Shown here: positions 18,965 to 28,956 of the stretch, in pieces | How positions within the stretch are numbered: position 1 is the first letter of the stretch | Layout: every line of letters begins with the position of its first letter | Origin: Thermoprotei archaeon | Lineage (GTDB): Archaea; Thermoproteota; Thermoprotei; QMSL01; B3-G16 | Reading direction: 5' to 3' | DNA: 64,000 bases | Assembly: GCA_021162845.1 (NCBI GenBank) | Contig: JAGGXX010000027.1 | Location: forward strand, 60,957-124,956 | The notes under the pieces: model-generated | Database searches by the model: none | What the model was told of the DNA's origin: nothing | What the model saw: the letters and a program-made list of their open reading frames with translations, nothing else | Made by a program: the position numbers and the translations under genes

Positions 18965-21061
18965 CTAACGCTTTCGAAGTCTAAACCGCCTTGACTTACG
19001 CTCTTCTTCGAATTCTTCAGGAGGAGCTATGAGACCCTTGTAAGTCCTCTCCCGGAGCATCCGCCTTATGAAGGACATCGCGAAGGATGCCCCTACGATT
19101 ATGAGCCCTATAAGGACAAGACCGAGCCATAGTGGGAAGGCTTTACCATCTATAGTAAAGAAGACATCTAACCTACACTCCTTATTCAGGGTCGGTGGAT
19201 CATTGTTAGAGAGGGTGACGGAGTCCGTAGTGCTAGCATCTAAGTATCGCACCCTAATTATATATGTGCCGATGGGGAGCTGTTCAAAACGCACTCCGCC
19301 GGATTTAGTCTTCACCTCACCTATCTTATTGGCGGAGAGCCATAGCTCTACATACGCTCCGTCGAGCGGCTGACCTAATACCCCCTTAACTGCTACTACA
19401 AGGTCATGAACGTTACATACTAAATTATCCTCAAAGTCGCCCCTGGGGTTCCCCTGATACGGCAAGGATACTTTAAACGAGCCCACCTTCACGTTCCTCC
19501 AGGACACATTAAGCGAGTAAACTCCTGCGGGAAGTGGACCGAGATCCAGGAAACCCGATGAACTGGTCTTTAAGTGAAGATAGCTTCCGTTGGCCATGTA
19601 CATGACTACCTTCGCCCCCGCTAAAGGTGCCTTCTTGAGATCAGTTATTCTAGGCCTGAACAGGTATACTTCACAGGGTAATTCGATCCTGGCGAAGGAT
19701 CCGAGCTCCTCAGGACGGAAGTACTTCTCCCCTACCAATATGCCCTGCCAATAAACCTCAGCCTTATAAAGAGCCTTAGGCAGTTTATAGAGGGTTATCT
19801 TCCCTCTGGAATCGCATCTGTCCTCCAATAACAGCGTGGTGGTACCTCCTTTCAGTACGTAGAGACGTATTAATGCGTTTCTCAGGGGCACTGAATTGGC
19901 GCCTAAGGCATATGCTTTAAGCATGACATTGTATATCGGAAGAGATACGGTATACGTCTTCGGCCCGGATATCTCGAACGAGTAAGCACTCCTTATGCCC
20001 CGCCACTCGCTATATATGGTATACGTCCCGTCGATTATACTGGAGATCCTGACCTCTCCGTTTTCATCAGTCCGTATATCGATTTCCTTATTGACATGCG
20101 GAAGAATCAGCTTGAAATCCGTATCGTTTAAAGGGTATCCGAGGGTATCCGTGAGGCGTAGCACGACATCATAGACTTTACACATGACCTTTATGGGCTC
20201 CGTATACGTATCGGAGGTTAGCCAGAACGTGTCCTCATAAAGCGTAATCAAGCCCCACCATGAAACCTTAATCGCGTACTTACCCTTAGGCATGCCACTC
20301 AGGTCTATGGTAGGGCTATTGAACGTGAGCGACGTCCCATTGGGATGCGTTATCTGTACCTCTATCCCCTTTAGGAAAACATCACCTAAGGACCATTGAG
20401 CTGGTAGCGGTTTATAGGCCATGTCATAGATCCTTATCGTAAGGGGGAATACGTGACATTTAAGGGTGAGCACCGATGGTACGTTACCCCTTATGAATAA
20501 ACGGCTTTCAGTGTAGACATCTACTCCCTGCCACTCGACCTTGATGTCAAAGGTATTATCCTGTCCTTCTTCCACGCTAAGCGGTATATTTACCTTCAGT
20601 GAGCCGCTCTTGTTAGCAGTACCTGAGAAGTGGAAACCATTCCTCCCCGTTATGCTGAGCTTAGCGGATAGAGGCCTGCCCTCATAGTCAGTTACGTTGA
20701 ACACCACTGGATAGACTGAAACTTCATGTTTCTTCGCAATTTCCATGAGGCTACTGTCTTTAAGGTAATATACCAATACACCTTCATAATAGACCTTCAG
20801 GCTAGGGTTGCTGACCTTAAGCGACCCAACGTCTATCTCGACTTCACCATTTGCATCGGTAGTATCATGCCCTATTAATTCGCCTGTTCCATTATAGAGG
20901 TACACCTCGGCGTCCTTAAGGGGATCACCTTCAGTATTGCATATCTTTATGTTTATGATGAAAATAGTCCCATACGCGCCTTGGAATAATTGAAGTACGG
21001 AGGACAAGCATAATGCGAGGATTAATATCGTAAGGATGCATGATGCCTTAGAGGGCAGCAT
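18965..21061 (-). CDS. Predicted surface-anchored protein with tandem carboxypeptidase-regulatory-like/Ig-like repeats
   Basis: Signal peptide; repeated SxWxGI/V strand motif; C-terminal TM FPLWLGLVLIGLIIVGASFAMSFIRR followed by basic tail. Confidence 0.75.
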   Translation of the reverse strand: MLPSKASCILTILILALCLSSVLQLFQGAYGTIFIINIKICNTEGDPLKDAEVYLYNGTGELIGHDTTDANGEVEIDVGSLKVSNPSLKVYYEGVLVYYLKDSSLMEIAKKHEVSVYPVVFNVTDYEGRPLSAKLSITGRNGFHFSGTANKSGSLKVNIPLSVEEGQDNTFDIKVEWQGVDVYTESRLFIRGNVPSVLTLKCHVFPLTIRIYDMAYKPLPAQWSLGDVFLKGIEVQITHPNGTSLTFNSPTIDLSGMPKGKYAIKVSWWGLITLYEDTFWLTSDTYTEPIKVMCKVYDVVLRLTDTLGYPLNDTDFKLILPHVNKEIDIRTDENGEVRISSIIDGTYTIYSEWRGIRSAYSFEISGPKTYTVSLPIYNVMLKAYALGANSVPLRNALIRLYVLKGGTTTLLLEDRCDSRGKITLYKLPKALYKAEVYWQGILVGEKYFRPEELGSFARIELPCEVYLFRPRITDLKKAPLAGAKVVMYMANGSYLHLKTSSSGFLDLGPLPAGVYSLNVSWRNVKVGSFKVSLPYQGNPRGDFEDNLVCNVHDLVVAVKGVLGQPLDGAYVELWLSANKIGEVKTKSGGVRFEQLPIGTYIIRVRYLDASTTDSVTLSNNDPPTLNKECRLDVFFTIDGKAFPLWLGLVLIGLIIVGASFAMSFIRRMLRERTYKGLIAPPEEFEEERKSRRFRLRKR

Positions 21062-21166
21062 AAGGATATACCTCGCTATATTAAGGGTGGAACAGAGTTA
21101 AAATTTTACCGGGATTAGCGTAACCCTTAAAAGGATGTAGGAGGAGAGGAGAAAGGGTGTCCTCCT

Positions 21167-21322
21167 ATGCCGATTACAGATCCCGAAAAGCTTCAGATAG
21201 CTATAAAACATAACTTCAACGTGAAGATTTGCAGGAGATGTGGTGCTCGAAATCCCATTAGCGCAGAGAAGTGTAGGAGATGTAGGAGCAAGGATCTAAG
21301 ACCGAAAAGGTATAGGAGATAG
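21167..21322 (+). CDS. rpl40e: 50S ribosomal protein L40e
   Basis: Translation [51 protein letters not shown]; two CxxC zinc knuckles; missed in ORF track. Confidence 0.92.
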   Translation: MPITDPEKLQIAIKHNFNVKICRRCGARNPISAEKCRRCRSKDLRPKRYRR

Positions 21323-21328
21323 AGCACA

Positions 21329-21835
21329 TTAGAGCCAGATGATCTCCGAAACGGAGAGGGCTATCTCAAGAGGTAGCGAACGCGGGTCATCGTTTAACTT
21401 GATGCCCACCAGACCTCTTATCAGCTCGGGTAATAGGGAATTCCTGACTAAGTAGCCTTTTCCTAGGCCGGGGCAATGTTCCTCGGCCTCAGGGTTTACA
21501 CCTACTATGAACGTGGATTGCGCCTCTTCCTCTTCCAAGGCTTGAAGGGGGAATACCTTACAGTTCCACGGGAAGAAATCGTAGTCCTTCTTTAAAATGC
21601 AGATACCCTCCCTATAGAAAGGGCATATGTGTTCCGGTTCCTTGAAGCTCATGAAGTAGAGCCCATCTTCTTTATGGAAGAACTTCCCATCCCTTGCGAA
21701 TGAAGATAAGAATTCGATATCGCTTCGATAGAGCTCTAATCGTACTCCTGCCCCATACCCCCTACAGCATCTACCGCACTGAAGGCATTTGAAGGATAAG
21801 TTTCTCTTGAACGTGATTATGAAAGTAAATCTCAA
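21329..21835 (-). CDS. YkgJ-family cysteine cluster protein
   Basis: FKCLQCGRCCRGYGAGV ... CPFYREGICILKKDYDFFPWNCKVFP ... HCPGLGKG; TTG start at 21835 proposed so the gene clears the L6 ORF. Confidence 0.8.
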   Translation of the reverse strand: MRFTFIITFKRNLSFKCLQCGRCCRGYGAGVRLELYRSDIEFLSSFARDGKFFHKEDGLYFMSFKEPEHICPFYREGICILKKDYDFFPWNCKVFPLQALEEEEAQSTFIVGVNPEAEEHCPGLGKGYLVRNSLLPELIRGLVGIKLNDDPRSLPLEIALSVSEIIWL

Positions 21836-21846
21836 TTGGTTCTCCT

Positions 21847-22452
21847 CTATAGCTCCTTCACGCTGACGCCTATTATCTCTCTCTTGTAAGGATATATGCC
21901 GTCTAGAACTCCAGGACCTCCACCTCGTCCATGAGGGCACTTCTTCTCCTTACCCCTAAGCCGGGCTGCATTGCTTATATTAGCTGCCGTTTGCCCTACT
22001 GCAATTACGTCTATGCCCTCAACTATGACGTCGTCCCCCTTTACCATGACCTTCGTATCTTTACCCACTATCTTCGCTATCCGCTTGTCCCTTCCCCCTA
22101 GGAAGTTCTCTATCACGACCTTATTGCCTTCCACCTTAATGCTCATCGGGAAGTGAGCGTATACTATCTTAAGGTAGTAGCGGAAGCCATACTTGACGCC
22201 GAGCATCATGTTCTTTATGTGAGCAGCTATGGTCCTCACGACGGCATACTCCTTCTTTCTCGCCATAAAGGTCTCGACTACGACTTTATCGCCCTCAAGC
22301 CTTATATTGACAGGAGCGAAGCCGAAATCCTTTTCCAGAACTCCCTTAGGCCCTTCCACGTGGACCTTACTCCCCTCTACGGTCACTTTTACACCTTCTA
22401 TGATCTCGACTTCCTCCTTATGATACAATACCTTCAACGTAATCCCCTGCAA
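21847..22452 (-). CDS. rpl6: 50S ribosomal protein L6
   Basis: VEGPKGVLEKDFG, MMLGVKYGFRYYLKIVYAHFPMSI, VIVEGIDVIAVGQTAANI. Confidence 0.93.
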   Translation of the reverse strand: MQGITLKVLYHKEEVEIIEGVKVTVEGSKVHVEGPKGVLEKDFGFAPVNIRLEGDKVVVETFMARKKEYAVVRTIAAHIKNMMLGVKYGFRYYLKIVYAHFPMSIKVEGNKVVIENFLGGRDKRIAKIVGKDTKVMVKGDDVIVEGIDVIAVGQTAANISNAARLRGKEKKCPHGRGGGPGVLDGIYPYKREIIGVSVKEL

Positions 22453-22541
22453 CCTTAGGGTTCAGGTCCTTTATAAAAACTTAACGGAACATTACATCTG
22501 CTACGTTCTATTTGCCATTTTGATGGACAATACGGAATTGC

Positions 22542-23465
22542 TCACACGCCTTCCTTGGCATCCGTTAGGTAAGTCTTACATACGCCGAAGAGCCAACAAT
22601 CCTCACAACGCATATGACGAGGTGTACAGTAGACCTCACCAACATACCTCAGTACATACAGCTTAGAGGGATCTTCGGGGAACATCCCCCTGGCTATGCT
22701 CTGTATAAGGTTATACATCTGTCCTCCATATAGCGTAGCTGGCCTCCTGCCCCGAATTAACCCAACTCTTCTCGCTACCCTGAGGAATGTAGGATCCACT
22801 GGACAGTGCATGTCCTCTAGAGAGACGTCCTCCCATATGCCTAAGACTTTAACTAACAAGAACAGATAGTTATTAGCCAAACGCTGGTTAGACAGAGGGA
22901 ATGTCATTAGCGCTAGTCTAGCTAGTGAAAGGGGATCCAAGCCAAGTTTAACGGAGACGAAAAGCTTTCCAAAGAGATGAGCCTTCCTAAAGTAGCCCTC
23001 CTCATCTAATAGTAGGACTAGCTTATCCAGAGCGTATGAAGAGATGTATCTGGCGAAGATCTTTAGGCTGGAGGAAATGGGTAGGGATAGGAGGAAGGAC
23101 GCATAGAGCCTTATTGAGTCAACCAGGGAGAGCCTATTCGCATCGCTTAATCTCACTAACTTCTCAGTGTCCTCTATGGCGGTCTCTAGGTACTCCTCAT
23201 TAGTGAAGAGGTCTATGTCCCTATCCATGTCGCCTACGTGGCTCACAAAGAGCCAGTACTCCTTCACCATGGAGTCCAATGTATTTAGCTTCCACGCCCA
23301 TCTTCGGGAATCTAATAGGCTCATGATGAACGTCCCAAGAAGTAGGCTCTTCATCTGGCGCCTCTTCGAGAGGCCGACCTTAGCTAGTAGATCAGCGAAA
23401 AAGCCATATGCCTCCTCTTCATGGTCTAAGATCAATAGCTTAAGGGGATCCTCCTTAGCCCTCAT
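22542..23465 (-). CDS. Divergent HhH-GPD/EndoIII-like iron-sulfur protein
   Basis: MHCPVDPTFLRVARRVGLIRG resembles EndoIII PVDTHVRRVARRLGL; C-x6-C-x2-C-x5-C (CTPRHMRCEDCWLFGVC). Start set at internal ATG 23465 (MRAKEDPLK...). Confidence 0.6.
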   Translation of the reverse strand: MRAKEDPLKLLILDHEEEAYGFFADLLAKVGLSKRRQMKSLLLGTFIMSLLDSRRWAWKLNTLDSMVKEYWLFVSHVGDMDRDIDLFTNEEYLETAIEDTEKLVRLSDANRLSLVDSIRLYASFLLSLPISSSLKIFARYISSYALDKLVLLLDEEGYFRKAHLFGKLFVSVKLGLDPLSLARLALMTFPLSNQRLANNYLFLLVKVLGIWEDVSLEDMHCPVDPTFLRVARRVGLIRGRRPATLYGGQMYNLIQSIARGMFPEDPSKLYVLRYVGEVYCTPRHMRCEDCWLFGVCKTYLTDAKEGV

Positions 23466-25113
23466 ATATGTTCCTCCTACTCGGGCAGGCTTCATATAAC
23501 GGACATCGGATATACCCGCTCCTAGTAAGCTTAAAGCACCTAGTATTGCTCCTACACCACCTACGGGCCACGAGGGACAGCAAATGTAGCTTATAGGGTG
23601 CTGAGTTAAATAGTTCAAGGGCTATGCCATGTACTTCGACCCTAACTAAGTTATAGTCCTTTAAGGCTATGCTTATAGGTGTGCTGATAAGGCCTAACTT
23701 GCGAAGCACCAATAGGAGATCGTTATCGGCTGGGGGTAAAACCTGCTTTATGAAATGCTTAGGGATGGGGAACAGGTTCAGTAGATGTATGGCGTACACG
23801 TAGTAATCGGCAGCCTTTATAGTAAGGTAAGGGAACAATATAAGGGAACGCTTAATCACCTCTATGGGATCATCTTCCCAGGCCTTTTCCTTAACCAGCC
23901 TGAGGAGTACGCCTATATTCCTGTACCTAGTGCTGTAAGGGGATACTTCCTCCAACGCGAATTTAGCTAATGATTCCGCATGCTCCTCAAGCAGGTGGAA
24001 CTCGTAGTTTCTCAGGTATTTGACAAACAGCCTTATAGGCAGTTCCTCATCCGGGACTTTCTCTTCTCGATTCTTAATTGACTCCTCATAAGCCCATATA
24101 AACGTCCTAAGCAGGGCACATTTAGTAGCACCCTCAATACCCTCAAGCCTATGGCGGGTACCACAGAGACTTAGCTCTTCCTTAAGCTCCTCTTCCCAAG
24201 GACGTTGGTTCCTCTTGATCACCTCCATTATCTTGAGCTTAACGCGGGCGATGGTCCTTACGCTTTCCTCTAAGAGGCGTAAACCACCTACCTTGGTCAA
24301 TAACAACAGGTTAGATATCGTTAAACGCGGGTTTGACTCCAGGATCCCCCAACTACCATTAGGCTTCTGCATATCGAGTAGCAGATAGACGCTGCGACTT
24401 AGCTCCTCATCGCTTATGGCGTGGTATACAAGCAATGCCTCCAGTACTTCAGCAAGGGCCCATGGTTGGTCAACTCTCTGCATTTTCAAACTAGCTATCA
24501 GCCAATCCTTTATCAATGATATAGCACGCTTACGCCTATCCTCCTTCATCGAAGGGCCTAGTATTCGTAAGGCCCTAGCTGTGACCTCTATGTCCCACAT
24601 ATCCTCCTTGAGGAACGTACCCCGCCAATATCCCTGAGGTTCTTGAAAGGATAGCAACGCCTTGCTAGCATTGGCTAGGATTTCGTCATCAAGACCTAAG
24701 TTCTTAAGCCCCTCGATTATGGCCAGCGTAATCCTGAAAGCTATCCCTCTATCATTAACGAGCCTGTAGTAATCTAATTTGACGTCATAATCCATCCATA
24801 AGCCATTATCGAGTTGAGCTTCCCTTAAGAAGTTAATGCAATGTATCATTATCCGCTTAGCGGGCTTATAACCGCGTGCTAGCGATAACGTCCTGAATAC
24901 ATCGGCGGTCAAGAGGATTCTGCCATACCCGCTTTGATAGAAGGATCCATCCTTATCCTGACGCTCCTCTATGACGCGAGTGACTATATCAGCTAGTTCA
25001 GATACTCCTGAGAGAGCGTAGAGTAATAATCTATAGTGCAGGAGCCCCATGGAGAGTAGATAGCGCACGGCCCGCGATATCGACCTAGCTATAGCGATAC
25101 GGCCTAGCTCCAT
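23455..25113 (-). CDS. Prenyltransferase/terpene-cyclase-like alpha-toroid repeats fused to degenerate HhH-GPD/FeS-like C-terminus
   Basis: QDKDGSFYQSGYGRILLTADVFRTL, QLDNGLWMDYDVKLDY, QEPQGYWRGTF, QKPNGSWGILESNPRLTIS repeats; C-terminal CFKLTRSGYIRCPLYEAC. Confidence 0.6.
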   Translation of the reverse strand: MELGRIAIARSISRAVRYLLSMGLLHYRLLLYALSGVSELADIVTRVIEERQDKDGSFYQSGYGRILLTADVFRTLSLARGYKPAKRIMIHCINFLREAQLDNGLWMDYDVKLDYYRLVNDRGIAFRITLAIIEGLKNLGLDDEILANASKALLSFQEPQGYWRGTFLKEDMWDIEVTARALRILGPSMKEDRRKRAISLIKDWLIASLKMQRVDQPWALAEVLEALLVYHAISDEELSRSVYLLLDMQKPNGSWGILESNPRLTISNLLLLTKVGGLRLLEESVRTIARVKLKIMEVIKRNQRPWEEELKEELSLCGTRHRLEGIEGATKCALLRTFIWAYEESIKNREEKVPDEELPIRLFVKYLRNYEFHLLEEHAESLAKFALEEVSPYSTRYRNIGVLLRLVKEKAWEDDPIEVIKRSLILFPYLTIKAADYYVYAIHLLNLFPIPKHFIKQVLPPADNDLLLVLRKLGLISTPISIALKDYNLVRVEVHGIALELFNSAPYKLHLLSLVARRWCRSNTRCFKLTRSGYIRCPLYEACPSRRNIYEG

Positions 25114-25199
25114 TAGAGGTCAGCTCACTAGAATATATAGTTAGCCTTCTACGCCTATAAATCGATCAGTTATGTGAGGAGGCATGAGGTGGCCCCGGA

Positions 25200-26087
25200 A
25201 TGAAAATCTTAATCATACATGAGGGCAATAGGCCAGATCACCCTACGTACATGCTAATGAGAGCAGCTAAATCCATGGGGCACGAGCCGTTCTATGTGCG
25301 CATGAGTAGGATAGACCTCGAGATAGGTAATAAGATAACGATGCGCGTACAGGGTGACACTACCCTAACGGCATTTAAAGCTGGGCTCATAAGATCTTTT
25401 GGCTTTCTCTTAAGCTTAGCACAGTTCCTCCGCAGGATTGCCCTTTTGACCGCTCTTGAAAGGATCATGCCCCTCATGAACCCCCCAAGTGCCCTCCTAT
25501 CCTCCAGGAATAAGCTGCTAACTACACTGATGCTTAAAGAGGCAGGAATAAAGGTTCCCTATACGTTCTCCACGGAATCCCTGAGGTCAGCCTATAAAGT
25601 AGCCGATACGTTAGGTAGTTCAGTGGTCAAACCCATAATCGGATCGAGGGGATATGGTGTAGCATTATCGCCTAATCCTGATACAGCGTTCATAATGCTT
25701 AAGGCCTTACTCTCCAACAAGGAGCCGCCGCTTATCCAGGAATACTTAGGCGGAACGGGCTATGACATAAGGATAATAATCGTCGGAGACAGGGTACTAG
25801 GAGCTATGAAACGCGTAGCTAGTAAAAGCTGGAAGACCAATATAGCACAGGGGGGCAAAGGTGAGCCCTATGAAGTAGACGGCGAGCTTGAAGACCTAGC
25901 CCTTAGAGCCACTAAAGCACTCGGCTTGTGGTATGCTGGTGTCGACGTGATTATTAAGGGAGGTGAGTATTATGTGCTCGAGGTTAACGGATCGCCTGAT
26001 TGGAGGGAGTTCACGAGGGTGACCGGAATAGATCCCTCTTACGAGATCGTGGATTATCTAGTTAAGGTCGCTGATGATTACGGGTAG
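25200..26087 (+). CDS. RimK/LysX-like ATP-grasp ligase
   Basis: SSRNKLLTTLMLKEAGIKVPYTF; VVKPIIGSRGYGV; LIQEYLGGTGYDIRIIIVGDRVLGAMKR; VLEVNGSPDWREF. Confidence 0.85.
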   Translation: MKILIIHEGNRPDHPTYMLMRAAKSMGHEPFYVRMSRIDLEIGNKITMRVQGDTTLTAFKAGLIRSFGFLLSLAQFLRRIALLTALERIMPLMNPPSALLSSRNKLLTTLMLKEAGIKVPYTFSTESLRSAYKVADTLGSSVVKPIIGSRGYGVALSPNPDTAFIMLKALLSNKEPPLIQEYLGGTGYDIRIIIVGDRVLGAMKRVASKSWKTNIAQGGKGEPYEVDGELEDLALRATKALGLWYAGVDVIIKGGEYYVLEVNGSPDWREFTRVTGIDPSYEIVDYLVKVADDYG

Positions 26088-28956
26088 CCCATCTTAAGAT
26101 CCACATCCTTATAAGGGATACGGGTTCTGAGAGGCGTCTAGCTAGGAAGCGTCTGGCTAGGAACTCCCATTTCCTCCTAGGGGGGTTTGGGCTTAAGCAC
26201 TTAATCCTGAGCAGTAGATCGCATAAACCATCACGTTCCCTACATGTTATCGTTCCCTTAGCCCTTACGGGTCCCTCACCATATTGTACGATTAGGAACG
26301 AGAGGGATGGAGAGGGAATGCTCCTTAACGATAGATCAGTAAATGAGATATACTGGCTCCTATAGGAGGACATGTTGTGCCTGAGGAATCCTAATAGATC
26401 ATTTACCATGGAGGTGGGGATCGTTATTGGAAGCCTGAGCTCGTATTCGCCCTTCGCTGAATCGTAGGAATCGAAACGCCATTTCCTCCTTAGAGAGGGC
26501 GTTGTAATGCGGGATGCCCTTAGAGCGGGGATCAATGCCGCTAATGCCGAAAATGCACCGCAGAGCGATATCAGCAGAGGAGGCCAATACCAGGAATACT
26601 TAGCGGAGAGAGCTAGTCCCGTCCCCCAAAGGGGAAGGAACCCGTAGATCGTTAGGCCTATTACGTAGCCTGAGAAGCCCCCTGTGAGGCCTAATAAGAG
26701 ATATTCGACCATGAAGAGCGCGGTTAGTTGAGAGGGGTTCATACCAACAGCTAATAGTACCTTAGCTTCATGCCTCCTTTCGTAGACGGTGTTCAGGGCG
26801 GAAGAGAATACGAGTAGAAATGCGAGCGCTAAGATGGGTACTAGGAACTCCACACCGAATATATCAGCCGTAAGGGTCATGAACACCAGAAATGAACTAC
26901 CCCCCTTAGAGTACAGGGTCGGGGAATTCAGGTTTAATGCCAGAAACATAGCCGTCTTCTCAGGGTCGGAGGAGAAGGCGAAAATACGGGTTATGGAGGT
27001 ATATGGCAAGGTCAAGGCTTTCTTCCAGTTCAGCAATACTATTTCGTCGGGAAGGCAATATGCCAGCGCGTAAATGGGCCTTCCTCCTGGCCCCTTCTCG
27101 ATGACTATCCTCATCGGCGTTATTCGCGAGCGGTCAATATCGTGTAGGTTATAGATGGCTTTGTCACGTATTATGGCGACTACTTCATATTCCTCATCAT
27201 AAAGTACAACTCGTGACCTCAGGTCCAGCCCTAGGCTTTCAGCTAATGACTCGCTAATGGCTATGCCTCTTCCGTTAAGTCCTGAGAGATCGCCCTTAAG
27301 TAGGCCTCCTCTAAGCTGGTTAACGAGGGGATCGTTAATCGGATCGAAACCTATTAGACCGTAAAGGGGCAGTGATTCATCCCTGAGGGGGGAACGTACG
27401 AAGGTCAGGGGCATAAGGGCGGGTAAAGAGACTACTAGAGGAGACAACCTCCTGGCACCAAGATCTTTAAGCATGGAGAGGAAGGATGGATCTAGTTCCC
27501 TCAGGGGGGCCTTCTTGATCTTAAGACCTAAGGCTTCAATGAGGTATTGCTTGAATATACCTGAGGGAGTCGTCCCCCTGACGAAAAAGGAGCCAGATGG
27601 CAAGGAGATGCCCGTTTTATGCGTATATAATGCTTGTTTGAAGGATATCGAAGTGAACACAGTTAATGATACAGCCAGGAGAGTTATGGACAATACCGTC
27701 AACATATGACGCGAGAACCTGCTCCTTAGATCACCCTTCATCAGCCGTAGATAAATGTAAGGCTTACAGAGCAGCCAGAGAAAACAGGGAGATAATATTG
27801 CTGGTATCAGAAAAAGCGCATCCACTGTAACTATAAATAGCCTCAGGGGAGGGAGGACGGCAAAGAAGAGGAGGAGAAGAACATATGAGGTGGAGGTGGA
27901 TGCTAAATACCTCAGTAATCGATGCTCCACGAATATCGACACTACCATAGCGGAGATTAAGGATGTAATCATGCTTATTATGAGCAGAAGTACCCTGGCC
28001 TCACGTAGAAGCCTTGAGATGCTACTCATTACATAGATTACATCCATGTAGGCCTTGCGTATGCTAATAAGGGCATCTGGATAGGCGGATAGACCACTGA
28101 GCTCTGATGCCTCTTTAAGGTAACGAGAGGCCTTGTTAAGTAGGGCTATTTCCTCGCCTAGATAGAGGCCGGATTCATAGAGCTTGTTAAGGATGTTCCT
28201 AATGTGAAGTACTATATCCTCATAGATCACGAGGTAATTACGTATCACTATGTCCTCTAGCCTGAGGTGAAGGGACTCCATTCTCTTAACTTTAAGAGAA
28301 CCATTTGTGGGGAACGTTATCGTGCTAATCCCCCTAGCTAGCGCCCGCATGGCAATTACGTCCTCTAGCACCTCGTTTACCGGTATATCCGATAATTCGC
28401 TTAGATAAGGGAGCTGTTCGCCTTCCAGATATGCCCTTAGGCAGATGCTAAAGGGTACGTTAGCTGGCACTAACGCTTCATTAGCGGGAAGACCTAGTAT
28501 AGAAGAGGCCTCTGAGAAGGCGCCGAAATTCAGTAGGGTATACTTAGGAAGGACCCCTTGTGGCATAACGTGTATCGTAAAGTACCTAACCACTATGGCA
28601 GGCTCAACAAGTACTAAGCTACCGTTGAGCATAAGATTACCGCAAGGCACTAGGTACACGATTATCGGGCTGAAGCTCCCGTTTAACCTCACTTTAGCTG
28701 GCATATAGTCGTAACCATTCACGTCAGCATGGTATATGAGGAGCGTAGCAGGAAACCTACTGACATTCAATGAGAACATGCCCCTTCTATCGCTGAAGAT
28801 GGTGATGTTCTCATTAAGTAGGAGGATGCGCGCGTGACTTATTGGTTCATTAGTGAAGAAGTCCCGTATTTCGCCCCTGATCACATGTAGGTCGGGATTA
28901 TAAGTTGATACGATCAAGACTTGTGCCAATAGGAGGAGTACGTTAAGAGCCTTCAT
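26062..28956 (-). CDS. FtsX/MacB-like permease with N-terminal carboxypeptidase-regulatory-like domain
   Basis: VIRGEIRDFFTNEPISHARILLLNENITIFSDRRGMFSL plus C-terminal FtsX TM region (YERRHEAKVLLAVGMNPSQLTALFMVEYLLLGLTGGFSGYVIG). Confidence 0.75.
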   Translation of the reverse strand: MKALNVLLLLAQVLIVSTYNPDLHVIRGEIRDFFTNEPISHARILLLNENITIFSDRRGMFSLNVSRFPATLLIYHADVNGYDYMPAKVRLNGSFSPIIVYLVPCGNLMLNGSLVLVEPAIVVRYFTIHVMPQGVLPKYTLLNFGAFSEASSILGLPANEALVPANVPFSICLRAYLEGEQLPYLSELSDIPVNEVLEDVIAMRALARGISTITFPTNGSLKVKRMESLHLRLEDIVIRNYLVIYEDIVLHIRNILNKLYESGLYLGEEIALLNKASRYLKEASELSGLSAYPDALISIRKAYMDVIYVMSSISRLLREARVLLLIISMITSLISAMVVSIFVEHRLLRYLASTSTSYVLLLLFFAVLPPLRLFIVTVDALFLIPAILSPCFLWLLCKPYIYLRLMKGDLRSRFSRHMLTVLSITLLAVSLTVFTSISFKQALYTHKTGISLPSGSFFVRGTTPSGIFKQYLIEALGLKIKKAPLRELDPSFLSMLKDLGARRLSPLVVSLPALMPLTFVRSPLRDESLPLYGLIGFDPINDPLVNQLRGGLLKGDLSGLNGRGIAISESLAESLGLDLRSRVVLYDEEYEVVAIIRDKAIYNLHDIDRSRITPMRIVIEKGPGGRPIYALAYCLPDEIVLLNWKKALTLPYTSITRIFAFSSDPEKTAMFLALNLNSPTLYSKGGSSFLVFMTLTADIFGVEFLVPILALAFLLVFSSALNTVYERRHEAKVLLAVGMNPSQLTALFMVEYLLLGLTGGFSGYVIGLTIYGFLPLWGTGLALSAKYSWYWPPLLISLCGAFSALAALIPALRASRITTPSLRRKWRFDSYDSAKGEYELRLPITIPTSMVNDLLGFLRHNMSSYRSQYISFTDLSLRSIPSPSLSFLIVQYGEGPVRAKGTITCRERDGLCDLLLRIKCLSPNPPRRKWEFLARRFLARRLSEPVSLIRMWILRWATRNHQRP

